Shown: positions 20,095 through 28,983 of the stretch, piece after piece
How positions within the stretch are numbered: the first letter of the stretch is position 1
Layout of the letters: each line of letters begins with the position of its first letter
NCBI GenBank assembly: GCA_020721225.1
Contig: DYNE01000001.1
Location: 55,603 to 119,602, forward strand
Length of the DNA stretch: 64,000 bases
Origin: Pelodictyon luteolum
GTDB taxonomy: Bacteria; Bacteroidota; Chlorobiia; Chlorobiales; Chlorobiaceae
Direction: 5' to 3'
The notes under the pieces: generated by a model
What the model was told of the DNA's origin: nothing
Seen by the model: only the letters and a program-made list of their open reading frames with translations
Database searches by the model: none
Position numbers and translations under genes: made by a program

Positions 20095-20589
20095 TCATCG
20101 TTCTCCACCCAAAATAAAACGAGCCCGCTCCACACGCAACATTTCATAAGGTGTCATGAATCGCAGATGGAGTCCGATGCAGGCATTGGGAATCTTGATG
20201 CGGCGTAGGGAGTTGGCGGGTACTTCGTGCGTTACGACCACGTGTCCGCCTGAAAGTGCATGGGCTACAAGATAGAAATCCGCTACCTGGAGAAAGGTGT
20301 TGATTGCCGCAGGTTCGTACTCCTGACTGGTTGCCCATGAGCTTACCTGACCAAATTTTTCAATTGTCCGGCTATCGGTACCGAGAAACAAATTCCATGC
20401 ATGATTGTTCATCCAGTTGGTCAGTTCATCAGCCCCGGCAGCAATTTCGTCAGCAACCTTGTCGATGCTGAAAACCTTTCCTGTAGCATTGCTTTCGATC
20501 AGCCATTCCCAAAATGCAGGGCAGAAATCAAGGCCGTAATGCAGATTTTTGGCCTGGATGAAAACATTGGCGTCGAGCAGGTAGGTCAT
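20095..20589 (-). CDS. DUF4411 PIN-like protein, probable toxin
   Basis: A 164-residue protein opening with YLLDANVFIQAKNLHYGLDFCPAFWEWL, the DUF4411 start; Asp6 (LLDANVF) is the first PIN-type acidic residue. Further acidic positions lie in IDKVADEIAAG and in LQVADFYLVAHAL, and VVVTHEVP matches the last PIN strand. This suggests an RNase-like toxin with a VapC-type fold. Its ATG overlaps the stop of the ImmA/IrrE-type gene by four bases (20586-20589), an arrangement typical of a toxin-antitoxin pair. Toxicity is inferred. Confidence 0.82.
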   Translation of the reverse strand: MTYLLDANVFIQAKNLHYGLDFCPAFWEWLIESNATGKVFSIDKVADEIAAGADELTNWMNNHAWNLFLGTDSRTIEKFGQVSSWATSQEYEPAAINTFLQVADFYLVAHALSGGHVVVTHEVPANSLRRIKIPNACIGLHLRFMTPYEMLRVERARFILGGER

Positions 20590-21737
20590 GGCATCACTCC
20601 CAATTCATGAGCAGCCTCGTAAAACGTTGCCGATTTGCGAATGCCAAGCAGACGGAATGCGTCTCTGAAGAGGGTATGACCTTCCAAAGCACTGGAAAGT
20701 ACGGCTCGAGCAAAGCGTTTGCCGTTACGCGCGCCAAGAGTCCGGTAGAAATCGCCTCCGCCGCTTTTGTTTCCTTCAAGCGAAAGAATGCGATCAAGCT
20801 CTTGCCGATAGCATTGGTTCATTGCCTCCCGGGTCATGAGACCGGCTTCATACAAACGTCGAAGTACGACAAGGGTGCTGACTTTGAAAAACCGCGCAAG
20901 CCGTTGCAGTTCATCGTTGACTGCCAGTGCGGAATTATAAACAGCGTGCAGCTCATCGGCAGGTACCAGCAATTCGGCTGCGACATGGTTGCACCATCGC
21001 TCGATCTGCTGATCAGGAAGAACTCCGGCTTCCGGGGCAGACAGGCCGGTTGCTGCAAGCCAGAGGTGCGCCAGTTCATGTGCCAATGTAAACATCTGCG
21101 CGGCTTTGCTGTCGGCCGTATTCAGAAACACCAGCGGCGCGAACTCATCGGCGAGAGCAAAACCACGGAACTCTTTTGTATCCAATTTCCGATGGCTGTT
21201 ACTGCCGACAATTGAGGTGGCCATGACAAGCACACCGGCATCTTCTGCCTTTGCGACAAGCTGACGCAGTGCATCTGTCCATGTTGGCAGTGTTTGCCGT
21301 TCAGCGACAGAGAGTAACAGAGTCTGGCGCATCTGTGCAGCAACAGTTTCAGGATTGTCAGTTAGTGTAACACTTCCGACAAACAGTAATGGCTGTAATC
21401 CCTGCATCAGGGCATAGTCGCGATACCACTCCTGTCGTTGCTGGCACAGAAAGATAGTGTCGAGCAATGCTGTGCTGGGTTCACGAAAAAGAGTGTCATG
21501 ATGAGTGCGGAAATCCGGAACAGGCAAGGGAACCTCCGGAGGGTCCGGGAGGAAAAAATATCCAAACGGGGTATGCGTGAGCCGGGCAAACTCCTCCAGT
21601 TGTTTCAAAGTTGGCAGTGCTTCGCCTCTCAGCCATAATGGCCATTTCCTGAACCGTTTTTCCAGCTCGGTATCACTGAGCCAAGCCCTGCTGGCCGCCC
21701 ACTGCAATACAGGAATGGAAGCAGGAACCGTGCTCAT
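20586..21737 (-). CDS. XRE-like / ImmA-IrrE family metallopeptidase, probable antitoxin-regulator
   Basis: A 383-residue protein. Residues about 10-75 look like a helix-turn-helix of the XRE type (WASR...LPTLKQLEEFARLTHTPFGYFFLPDPP). The M78 peptidase region carries the zinc motif HELAH at residues 220-224 (TLAHELAHLWLA). Proteins of this kind sit before DUF4411 toxin genes and are regarded as antitoxins that may also cleave a repressor. It starts the minus-strand set with the DUF4411 and DUF2971 genes, and its upstream gap (21738-21997) is shared with the decayed vapBC pair. Whether the peptidase is active cannot be told. Confidence 0.85.
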   Translation of the reverse strand: MSTVPASIPVLQWAASRAWLSDTELEKRFRKWPLWLRGEALPTLKQLEEFARLTHTPFGYFFLPDPPEVPLPVPDFRTHHDTLFREPSTALLDTIFLCQQRQEWYRDYALMQGLQPLLFVGSVTLTDNPETVAAQMRQTLLLSVAERQTLPTWTDALRQLVAKAEDAGVLVMATSIVGSNSHRKLDTKEFRGFALADEFAPLVFLNTADSKAAQMFTLAHELAHLWLAATGLSAPEAGVLPDQQIERWCNHVAAELLVPADELHAVYNSALAVNDELQRLARFFKVSTLVVLRRLYEAGLMTREAMNQCYRQELDRILSLEGNKSGGGDFYRTLGARNGKRFARAVLSSALEGHTLFRDAFRLLGIRKSATFYEAAHELGVMP

Positions 21738-22018
21738 GTTTCAGCGTGAAAGTTTAAAAAATTCGCTGCCATTATCCGCCGGGTAGGGAACGAAAAATAA
21801 ATATAACATACGAAACGCATTTAACGTGCCCCGCGTCGTACTATACCTTACGTCCCAACCCTCATTCTGCAATTGGAACCGCTACTCAGCTATCGATGCA
21901 GGCCTGATTAGTGATTACGGCAGGATGGAATCATTTATATGATTGTGTCGTATATTGTACGCGATAGCAGTGTACACGAAGAAAATTTACAAGAAAAGCT
22001 GATGTTGAAAATATCACC

Positions 22019-22222
22019 GTGAGCGCCGATGCGGAGCTTATTCGCAAGGCGAGGGAAAAGGCGCAGCGTGAACATACCACCCTGAACGAAACCTTCAGAG
22101 GCTGGCTCAGGCAGTATGTCAAGGCAGAGGTACGGGTAAGGGAGTTCTATGCTCTGATGCAATCTCTCGACTATGTCAGGCCTGTTAGAACGTTCAGCCG
22201 GGCGGAGTTGAATGAACGGTAA
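22019..22222 (+). CDS. vapB: VapB-like antitoxin, possibly lacking its original start codon
   Basis: A 67-residue ribbon-helix-helix-like protein: TVSADAELIRKAREKAQREHTTLNETFRGWLRQYV, then a toxin-binding tail. It is read here from GTG at 22019. The conserved-looking sequence continues in frame upstream (codons for A-D-V-E-N-I-T from 21998), but no ATG, GTG or TTG precedes it before the stop at 21965. This suggests the original start has been lost and GTG is a fallback. It overlaps the start of the broken vapC by 11 bases. An inverted pair TGTAC/GTACA near 21957-21976 may be a remnant operator. Confidence 0.55.
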   Translation: MSADAELIRKAREKAQREHTTLNETFRGWLRQYVKAEVRVREFYALMQSLDYVRPVRTFSRAELNER

Positions 22223-22554
22223 CTATTTCCTCGACACCAACATTTTCGTTTACTCTTTTGACCTATCGAATCCCATCCAGAAGGTGATCGCGATCTGACT
22301 GATAAGGATTGCCTTGCAAGGACGGTTATGGCATGGTCAGCTCCCAGGTCGTTCAGGAGTTCATTAACGTATCGACGAGGAAATTCGAGGTACACTTCTC
22401 TGTCAGTGATTATCGGAACTATCTGGATTCGGTGTTTGATGGACTTTGCCGGGTCAGCACAACTGTTGAGCTATGCCAGTCAGCACTCGATGTCATGGAG
22501 CGCTGGGGCTACAGCAACTACGATTCCCTGACTATCGTCAATCCGTTTTTTTGA
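22212..22554 (+). pseudogene. vapC: Decayed VapC-type PIN toxin
   Basis: Reading from ATG 22212 gives a PIN start (NYFLDTNIFVYSFD) that stops at codon 29 (TGA). The same frame continues as LIRIALQGR, then an extra base at about 22325-22330 shifts the match to another frame: YGMVSSQVVQEFINVSTRKFEV and on to MERWGYSNYDSL. There the reading jumps straight to TIVNPFF, the usual VapC end, without the roughly 30 residues that normally lie between (the AxxxGCxxLYSED part). So it carries a nonsense change, a frameshift and an internal deletion, and cannot make an active toxin. Confidence 0.8.
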
Positions 22555-22726
22555 TCGTGAGTCGCTGTTAACGCATCGTTTTACGGAATATTTTTCGAAG
22601 GGATCCCCCTCCCATTGCGCTTCATGATCGCTCTGATGGTTGTTTCCCGTAGTTTCTCAGCATACATTGAGATATGCCATTCATGATCGAATATTTTCAC
22701 TTCCCCGGATATCAAACCACGGATAA

Positions 22727-25700
22727 ATGGCTCACAGCACATTTCAATACGATGTTTTCCTGAGCCACAACAGGGCTGACAAGCCGCGGGTGCGGGCGCT
22801 GGCCGAGCGGTTGCGTTCGGCGGGGTTGCGGGTGTGGTTCGACGAGTGGGTCATCAAACCCGGCGACGACATTTACCTCTCCATCGAGCGCGGGCTGGAG
22901 GCGGCGCGGGTGCAGGTGCTCTGCCTGTCGTCCGAAGCTCTCGGGTCGGAGTGGGTTGCGCTCGAACGCAGCACGGTGCTCTTCCGCGACCCGACGAACG
23001 CAGGCCGCCGCTTCGTCCCGCTGCTGCTCGCCGATTGCAATCTGCCCGACACACTGAGGCGCTACAAGTACGTGGATTTCCGCGAGGATGCGCAAGGCGC
23101 GTTTGACGAGCTGCTGGCGGTGTGCCGGGAGGTGGAACATGTACAGCCTGCGTTACAGCCAGAGGTTATTGCGGAATCGGGAAAATCAATTCCAGTGGAG
23201 CTCCCTGAGCCGACAGTAGCTTATGCTGAGCTGGAAAGCGCGCTCATTGGGCAAATGAACTGGGTTTGCAGCGTGGCCGTTAGCCCGGATGGTACTTGGG
23301 CTGTAACTGGAAATGCTGGAAATCCATTAAGTGAATTTACAATAAGTATTTGGGATTTGAAGACGGGAAAATGTAGTAAAAGATTGAAGGGGCATAATGC
23401 TATGGTATGGTCCGTAGCTATTACTCCAGATGGAAAGAGAATTCTTTCGAGTTCGAACGATCAGACTGTTCGAGTATGGGATGTAGAATCAGGTCTGGAA
23501 AAAATAAAGTTACAGGGGCATATTGGAACCATATGGTCTGTTGTTGCATTCGCTGACAACATACATGCTCTTTCTGCGGGAGTTACAGACAAGACAATTC
23601 GGTTGTGGGAGTTGGTTTCTGGCAAATGTATCAAAACGATAAAGTGTGGTTATAAAAATTCGGATTCCGTTTTCAGTGTGGCGGTTAATAAAGCAGGTAC
23701 AAGAGTTGTTTCAGGGCATCAGAGTGGGCAGTTGCGGCTCTGGAATATCAAAACAGGCCACTGTATAGCCATAATGCGAGGTCATTCAGATACAGTGAAC
23801 TCTGTTAAGATTATGCCGGATGATCGATTTGCTATTTCAGGATCAAGCGATAATACTCTTAAGGTCTGGGATCTTGAAATGGGAATTTGTGTTGGAACAC
23901 TTGAGGGCCATAAGGACATAGTGCATTCAGTAGCGATTGCCCCTGATGGCACGTTGATTGCTTCAACAGGCTTCAATGATCACTCAGTTCGGCTTTGGAA
24001 TTGGAAGTCGGGAGAGTGCTTGTATGTGATTAAAGGCAAATATATGGAGGGGCCTATTTCAACTGTTTTTAGTCCAGATGGTCAGCGGCTTTTTGTCGGA
24101 ACAGCAACTCCCTCGCTGATTTATGTTTATCACCTTACCGGTATCCGCGCCACTTCGCTCGCAGAACCTACGCGTAGTTATGTCAACGCCAAGGTCGTGC
24201 TGCTCGGTGAAGGGTCAGTAGGAAAGACGTCGCTGGCGCATAGGTTGATAGAGGACAGGTATGTCGTCAAGGATCGCACGCATGGGATGAATGTGTGGCC
24301 GTTAAAGCTTCCACTGCCGCCGGATGCGTCCATCGAGCGCGAGGCGTTGCTTTGGGACCTGGCGGGGCAGGAGGATTACCGGTTGATCCACCGCTTGTTT
24401 CTCGACGAGACGGCGCTGGCCCTGTTGCTCATCAATCCGCAGAAGGACGATCCATTTGCCGAGGCGGGTGACTGGCTCAAGGCGCTTGATATGGCTGTCG
24501 ACAATCACGATGCGAAACGCGCCGCCGAAAAGCTGCTCCTCTTTTCGCAGATTGACGTTGGCGGTATGAAGGTCGGCAATGCCAAAATCGAGCGCTTCAT
24601 TCAGAAACACGGGTTCAAGGCGTGGCTCGAAACCAGCGCCAAGACGGGCGAGAACTGTTCGGACGAAGCCTGTGGCGGCACTCCGTCGAAGCTGAAGCAG
24701 CTCATCGCGGATTGCATTCCGTGGGACAAGCTGCCGTGGACGGCCACGCCGCGCCTGCTCGCCGAGCTGAAAAGCGCTCTGCTGAAAATGCGTGATACGG
24801 CGGACATCCGCCTGCTGCGCTTTGCCGAGCTGGCGCAACGACTCGAACAGGCTCTGCCGGGTGAGAAGTTCGGCGACTCCGAGGTGCGCACGGCGGTGAC
24901 GCTCCTCGCCAACCACGGTCTCGCGAGGGCGCTGAAGTTCGGCGACCTTGTGCTCTTGCAGCCCGAGCTGCTGAACGGCTACGCCGGGGCGATCATCCGC
25001 GCGGCCCGTGCCCACAAGGACGAGATCGGCTGCGTGCCGGAAGCAAGTATCTACGATTCGGAGTTCGACTTTACCGGCGTTGACCGTCTGCCGCGTCCGG
25101 ACGAAGAGTTGCTGCTGCGGGCGATGGTGCAGACCTTCCTCGACCACTCGCTCTGCATCGCCGAAGAGACGCCGAAGGGCCGCCATCTGGTGTTCCCCTC
25201 GCAGTATCGCCGCGAACGGGACATTCCGAAGGAACCGGAGGTTTTCGTTTCCTACACCTTCAACGGCGAGTGGCAAACCATCTGGACGACGCTCGTGGTG
25301 AGGCTCTGGTACGGTCACGAGTTCGAGCACAAGGAGTTGTGGCGCAACGCAGCCGAGTTTTCTTCCTCCCGCGGCCATTTGCTTGGCCTGAAGATCGATA
25401 ACCGGCAGGGCGAAGGCGAAGCGACGATCAGCCTCTTTTTCGACCTTCAGACGCCGGACGATCTGAAGGTGATTTTCATCGAATACGTGCATCGCCACCT
25501 CGCCCGGTACGGCTGCAACGTCACGCGAGACCGGCGATATATTTGTGCTTGCGGCAAACGTGTCACCGATCTTGCTGAAGTGCAGAAACGCCTTTCGGAT
25601 GGCAAAGAGTTCATTTACTGTCAGGGCTGTGACGAGAAAGTACCGTTGATCGATTTCATTGAGCAGCACCTCAAGAGTGACCCGGTTGCACAAAAGATCA

Positions 25701-26185
25701 TGGCGATGGAGGAGCGAGCAACACAGGAACTCGATAACCAGGCGCTGGAGCAAATCCTGATCGGCCACATGATGGCGACTTGCGGCGAGGCGAACCAGGT
25801 GTTCCGTCCAACAAGCATGTTCGATTACGGTATCGATGGCGAGGTGGAGTTCCGGGACAACAGCGGTCAGCCCAGCGGCAGGAAAATCTACGTCCAGCTC
25901 AAGAGCGGCAACTCGTATCTGCGCACGCGCCGGAGCGATGGACAGGAAATTTTCAATGTCAAAAATGACCGCCATCTTGACTACTGGCTCAACCAGCCGG
26001 TCAATGTCTGGCTCGTTATCCGCCAGACCGATGAACGAACCGGCGAGCAGACCATTCGCTGGATGGACGTGACAAGTTACCTGAAAACCCGGAACGACAA
26101 GCAGAGCCGACAGATCGTTTTCGATGGCGAAAATTTGACGATGAAAGCGGTATGGAGGCTTCGCGACAGGTATTTTCCAGCGTAA
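22727..26185 (+). CDS. TIR - WD40 - Roc-type GTPase - COR-like - zinc ribbon - DUF4365 fusion protein (putative defence protein)
   Basis: 1152 residues. TIR domain at 1-140 (YDVFLSHNRADK, then LCLSSEALGSEWV). Seven WD40 repeats at about 165-475, each ending in W-D/N-x-x-x-G patterns (ISIWDLKTG, VRVWDVESG, LKVWDLEMG). Ras/Roc-like GTPase: P-loop GEGSVGKTS at 494-502, switch II DLAGQE near 546, and FSQID near 605 in place of NKxD. A helical COR-like region follows to about 930. A zinc ribbon, CACG...CQGC, lies near 943-967. The C-terminal DUF4365 domain has D1033/D1037, E1039 and Q1057-x-K1059, a PD-(D/E)xK-like layout. TIR domains often cleave NAD. I infer a sensor-GTPase-effector immunity protein. 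The WD40 part is far more AT-rich than its flanks. Confidence 0.85.
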   Translation: MAHSTFQYDVFLSHNRADKPRVRALAERLRSAGLRVWFDEWVIKPGDDIYLSIERGLEAARVQVLCLSSEALGSEWVALERSTVLFRDPTNAGRRFVPLLLADCNLPDTLRRYKYVDFREDAQGAFDELLAVCREVEHVQPALQPEVIAESGKSIPVELPEPTVAYAELESALIGQMNWVCSVAVSPDGTWAVTGNAGNPLSEFTISIWDLKTGKCSKRLKGHNAMVWSVAITPDGKRILSSSNDQTVRVWDVESGLEKIKLQGHIGTIWSVVAFADNIHALSAGVTDKTIRLWELVSGKCIKTIKCGYKNSDSVFSVAVNKAGTRVVSGHQSGQLRLWNIKTGHCIAIMRGHSDTVNSVKIMPDDRFAISGSSDNTLKVWDLEMGICVGTLEGHKDIVHSVAIAPDGTLIASTGFNDHSVRLWNWKSGECLYVIKGKYMEGPISTVFSPDGQRLFVGTATPSLIYVYHLTGIRATSLAEPTRSYVNAKVVLLGEGSVGKTSLAHRLIEDRYVVKDRTHGMNVWPLKLPLPPDASIEREALLWDLAGQEDYRLIHRLFLDETALALLLINPQKDDPFAEAGDWLKALDMAVDNHDAKRAAEKLLLFSQIDVGGMKVGNAKIERFIQKHGFKAWLETSAKTGENCSDEACGGTPSKLKQLIADCIPWDKLPWTATPRLLAELKSALLKMRDTADIRLLRFAELAQRLEQALPGEKFGDSEVRTAVTLLANHGLARALKFGDLVLLQPELLNGYAGAIIRAARAHKDEIGCVPEASIYDSEFDFTGVDRLPRPDEELLLRAMVQTFLDHSLCIAEETPKGRHLVFPSQYRRERDIPKEPEVFVSYTFNGEWQTIWTTLVVRLWYGHEFEHKELWRNAAEFSSSRGHLLGLKIDNRQGEGEATISLFFDLQTPDDLKVIFIEYVHRHLARYGCNVTRDRRYICACGKRVTDLAEVQKRLSDGKEFIYCQGCDEKVPLIDFIEQHLKSDPVAQKIMAMEERATQELDNQALEQILIGHMMATCGEANQVFRPTSMFDYGIDGEVEFRDNSGQPSGRKIYVQLKSGNSYLRTRRSDGQEIFNVKNDRHLDYWLNQPVNVWLVIRQTDERTGEQTIRWMDVTSYLKTRNDKQSRQIVFDGENLTMKAVWRLRDRYFPA

Positions 26186-26314
26186 CCCGGAGTGCTTGAA
26201 GCCCCATAGGATCTCGGATTTGCTGAACGAGGCTGTGCGTTCCATTCAGGCAGAATACTGTACGCTGCATTGACGGTGGCATTGGTACTTAAGGGAAGTG
26301 AGGTAAATAGTCTG

Positions 26315-26785
26315 CTATGAGTTTATACTTTCTTCCTTTATCTCCTCGAACACCGCATCGATGATGTTTGGACGGGGTTCATCAGCAGCTTTTGCAACGC
26401 TTTTTTCCCATGCGAGGAACCGTTCGAGATCCTGATTGATAGAGGCCAGTACAGCGGAAAGAATAGCGGCATCGTCGGCAAAGCCCAGAAGCGGAATGAA
26501 ATCGGCCAGAGCATCAAATGGTGCGACAAGGTAGATCAGAGCTGCCGTAACGGCTACAATGGTCTGCCAGGGGATATCCACGTACTCCTTCTGTACATAG
26601 GATCGTATCATTCTTACGAGAGCCTGGACTTTTTCTCCAAGACCGAAGAGTGGGAATGTGCTGTTTTTGGCCGATGAGGATCTGCTGAATGCCGTATCGA
26701 GCAGTTTTTTTGTTTTCACCGGGTCTTTAAGCAGAGACGAGGCTTTGTTTTTTGCCGAGTCAAAAATTTGTTTTGTTCCTTTCAT
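26315..26785 (-). CDS. DUF1232 (YkvA-like) membrane protein
   Basis: A 156-residue protein with the DUF1232 core: WQTIVAVTAALIYLVAPFDALADFIPLLGFADDAAIL at about residues 73-109, which contains a hydrophobic segment and the conserved P-x-D-x-x-x-D-x-x-P-x-x-G-x-x-D-D spacing. Function is unknown. It is 32 bases downstream of the rhomboid gene on the same strand and probably shares its transcript. It marks the right border of the accessory island. Confidence 0.87.
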   Translation of the reverse strand: MKGTKQIFDSAKNKASSLLKDPVKTKKLLDTAFSRSSSAKNSTFPLFGLGEKVQALVRMIRSYVQKEYVDIPWQTIVAVTAALIYLVAPFDALADFIPLLGFADDAAILSAVLASINQDLERFLAWEKSVAKAADEPRPNIIDAVFEEIKEESINS

Positions 26786-26817
26786 TGGACAGTGAAGGTC
26801 AAGCCTGTTATCGGGCG

Positions 26818-27648
26818 TTATTTTCCTCCAGCCTTCAGGAGCTTTCGTTTTTCCTCGTTACTCAACGATTCATAGCCTTTGCTGGAGATTTTGTCAAGAA
26901 TTGCATCGATCTCTTCCTCCGGTACCGGTTTGTCTCTTTCGTCGATATGGTGTATTGCCGCCTGCCTGGGATTCTTTTTTACCGGTTGTAACTTCCCGGT
27001 CCATTGTTTCAGGGTCCAGCCCTGTCTCCTTATGATGATGTAGAGGAACCCGATTAGCATGCCTCCGAGATGGGCAAAGTGAGCGATGTTGCTGCCGCTT
27101 CCCATCGTTCTGCTGCCAAGCCCGGACAGAAACTCGATAGCTGCATATCCGGCGACAAAATACTTTGCCTTTATGGGGAAAAGAAAATACAGGAAAATGT
27201 AACGGTTGGGAAACATCATGCCGAACGCGAGCAGGACTCCGTAAATTGCTCCCGATGCTCCTACCGTAGGGTAGGCGTCTCCTATGGTCGTGAGCAGATT
27301 GATAAATGCGGCTCCAATGCCGCAGACGAAGTAATAGATGTTGAACTGCCGGGTTCCCCAGTAATTTTCGAGTTCCGCACCGAATATCCAGAGAGCGAAC
27401 ATATTGAAAAAGAGGTGCCCGAAGCTGCCGTGCAGAAACATGTAGGTTACCGGCTGCCATATCTGGAACGAAACGCCCCCCTGATTTTCGGAAGCAAGAG
27501 GCCACAGTGCGCCGGCAGCGGTAATAAACGCTCCGAAAGGTGAACTCTGGAACAGAAAGACCGCAACATTTGCCAGAATGATGGTCTTGATGGCCGGGGG
27601 CATAACCTGAAATCCCCCGGGGCTGTATGGCTGATTGTTATAATTCAT
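26818..27648 (-). CDS. Rhomboid-family intramembrane serine protease
   Basis: A 276-residue polytopic protein. The catalytic serine is in GASGAIYG (about residues 132-139) and the catalytic histidine in HFAHLGG (about 190-196). The helix-2 block MFLHGSFGHLFFNMFALW is the conserved H-x3-H-x3-N pattern. Six hydrophobic segments are visible. It has a soluble C-terminal tail of roughly 65 residues ending in SNEEKRKLLKAGGK. Substrates are unknown. It is followed by the DUF1232 gene and lies 47 bases beyond the end of pgk. Confidence 0.93.
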   Translation of the reverse strand: MNYNNQPYSPGGFQVMPPAIKTIILANVAVFLFQSSPFGAFITAAGALWPLASENQGGVSFQIWQPVTYMFLHGSFGHLFFNMFALWIFGAELENYWGTRQFNIYYFVCGIGAAFINLLTTIGDAYPTVGASGAIYGVLLAFGMMFPNRYIFLYFLFPIKAKYFVAGYAAIEFLSGLGSRTMGSGSNIAHFAHLGGMLIGFLYIIIRRQGWTLKQWTGKLQPVKKNPRQAAIHHIDERDKPVPEEEIDAILDKISSKGYESLSNEEKRKLLKAGGK

Positions 27649-27695
27649 GTTTCGGTCATCTGTTGCTGTACATCGAGTGTAATGGGTATGGCCGC

Positions 27696-28889
27696 TTAAT
27701 CGTTCAGAGCGGCGATACCAGGGAGTTCCTTTCCTTCAAGAAATTCCAGACTTGCTCCTCCACCGGTTGAAATATGGGTTATCTGATCGGCCAGACCGGC
27801 TTTGGCAACCGCAGCTGCGGAATCGCCTCCGCCGATAATGGTTGTCGCTCCGGCAGCAGTGGCGTCGGCCATGGCTTCGGCAATGGCAATAGTTCCTTCT
27901 GCAAAACGGTCGATTTCAAATACTCCCATCGGACCATTCCAGAGTACCGTACGGGCGCCAAGAATTTCCTGTCTGTAGGCGGCTCTTGTTTCCGGGCCTA
28001 TATCAACGCCGATCATGCCATCAGGAATTGCGTTTACGGCAACAGCCATGCTTTCGGCATCCGCAGATATTTCAGGTGCAATGATGATATCCTGAGGAAG
28101 CAGCAGTTTTATGTTTTTCCGGGCGGCCTGCTCAATCAGGCTGAGCGCCAGTTCGAGTTTGTTCTCTTCGACCAGCGAATTTCCCGTACCAAGTCCCTGC
28201 GCCTTGAAGAAGGTAAAGACCATAGCCCCTCCGATCAGGACAGTATCGACCTTATTGAAGAGATTTTCCAGAACATCGATTTTGCCGGAAATTTTGGAGC
28301 CGCCGAGAATGGCTACAAAAGGCCTTTCGGGTTCCTGAAGGGCTTTGCCGAGGTACATCAGCTCTTTTTCGATCAGATAACCGGCGACAGCGGTCTGGAC
28401 ATATCGGGTGATGCCTTCGGTAGATGCATGGGCTCTGTGGGCCGTTCCGAATGCGTCGTTTACGTAGATCTCTCCAAGAGAAGCGAGTTCTTTTGCAAAA
28501 TCGGGATCATTTGCCTCTTCTTCAGCGTGAAAACGAAGGTTCTCCAGCATGATGACCTCTCCGTCCTGCAAAGCAAGCACCTGCTGCATCACTTCGGTAC
28601 CTATGCAGTCGCCAGCCATGATGACAGGGCAGTCGAGAAGCTCGGAGAGTCTTGCCGCTGCCGGAGTAAGAGAAAAATCCTGGTTTGGCTTGCCTTTCGG
28701 TCTGCCGAGATGGGACATGAGGATAAGGCGGCCTCCGTTTTCAATGACTTTTTTAATCGATGGAAGCGCTTCAACGATTCGTTTGTCGTCGGTGATGTTT
28801 TTCTCCTCGTCGAGGGGAACATTGAAATCGACACGCATCAGTATCCGTTTGCCTTGGATTGTTATGTCAGACAAGGTCTTTTTCTGCAT
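27696..28889 (-). CDS. pgk: Phosphoglycerate kinase
   Basis: Transfers phosphate between 1,3-bisphosphoglycerate and ADP in glycolysis and gluconeogenesis. Its 397 residues are standard. Marks are the N-terminal signature [17 protein letters not shown] (about 19-35), the substrate block [10 protein letters not shown] (about 58-67), the hinge region [16 protein letters not shown] and the C-terminal nucleotide block [13 protein letters not shown] with [14 protein letters not shown]. It is separated from mltG upstream by 94 bases, so it may have its own promoter. Confidence 0.97.
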   Translation of the reverse strand: MQKKTLSDITIQGKRILMRVDFNVPLDEEKNITDDKRIVEALPSIKKVIENGGRLILMSHLGRPKGKPNQDFSLTPAAARLSELLDCPVIMAGDCIGTEVMQQVLALQDGEVIMLENLRFHAEEEANDPDFAKELASLGEIYVNDAFGTAHRAHASTEGITRYVQTAVAGYLIEKELMYLGKALQEPERPFVAILGGSKISGKIDVLENLFNKVDTVLIGGAMVFTFFKAQGLGTGNSLVEENKLELALSLIEQAARKNIKLLLPQDIIIAPEISADAESMAVAVNAIPDGMIGVDIGPETRAAYRQEILGARTVLWNGPMGVFEIDRFAEGTIAIAEAMADATAAGATTIIGGGDSAAAVAKAGLADQITHISTGGGASLEFLEGKELPGIAALND

Positions 28890-28983
28890 TGTATTATGAA
28901 GGTTGGTTATGGGATGAATTAAAAACTCAGAATACTAATATAATTTATTTCTTTCATGCAACCGGATGCATGCGGCTTCTGTT

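Noticed and set aside
21738-21997. Possible insertion-sequence remnant between the immA-like gene and vapB
   Set aside because: No transposase fragment or terminal inverted repeats could be found; the gap is adequately explained by divergent promoters.
24302-26245. A 647-codon open frame on the minus strand antisense to the TIR-WD40-GTPase gene
   Set aside because: It lies wholly opposite the GC-rich part of a gene with clear domains; GC-rich third positions create such shadows, and its translation shows no family pattern.
28601-28834. Open frames antisense to or in other frames of pgk
   Set aside because: Shadow frames of a clearly conserved gene.
27774-28922. 382-codon plus-strand frame opposite pgk
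   Set aside because: pgk is unmistakable on the minus strand; the antisense translation has no family features.
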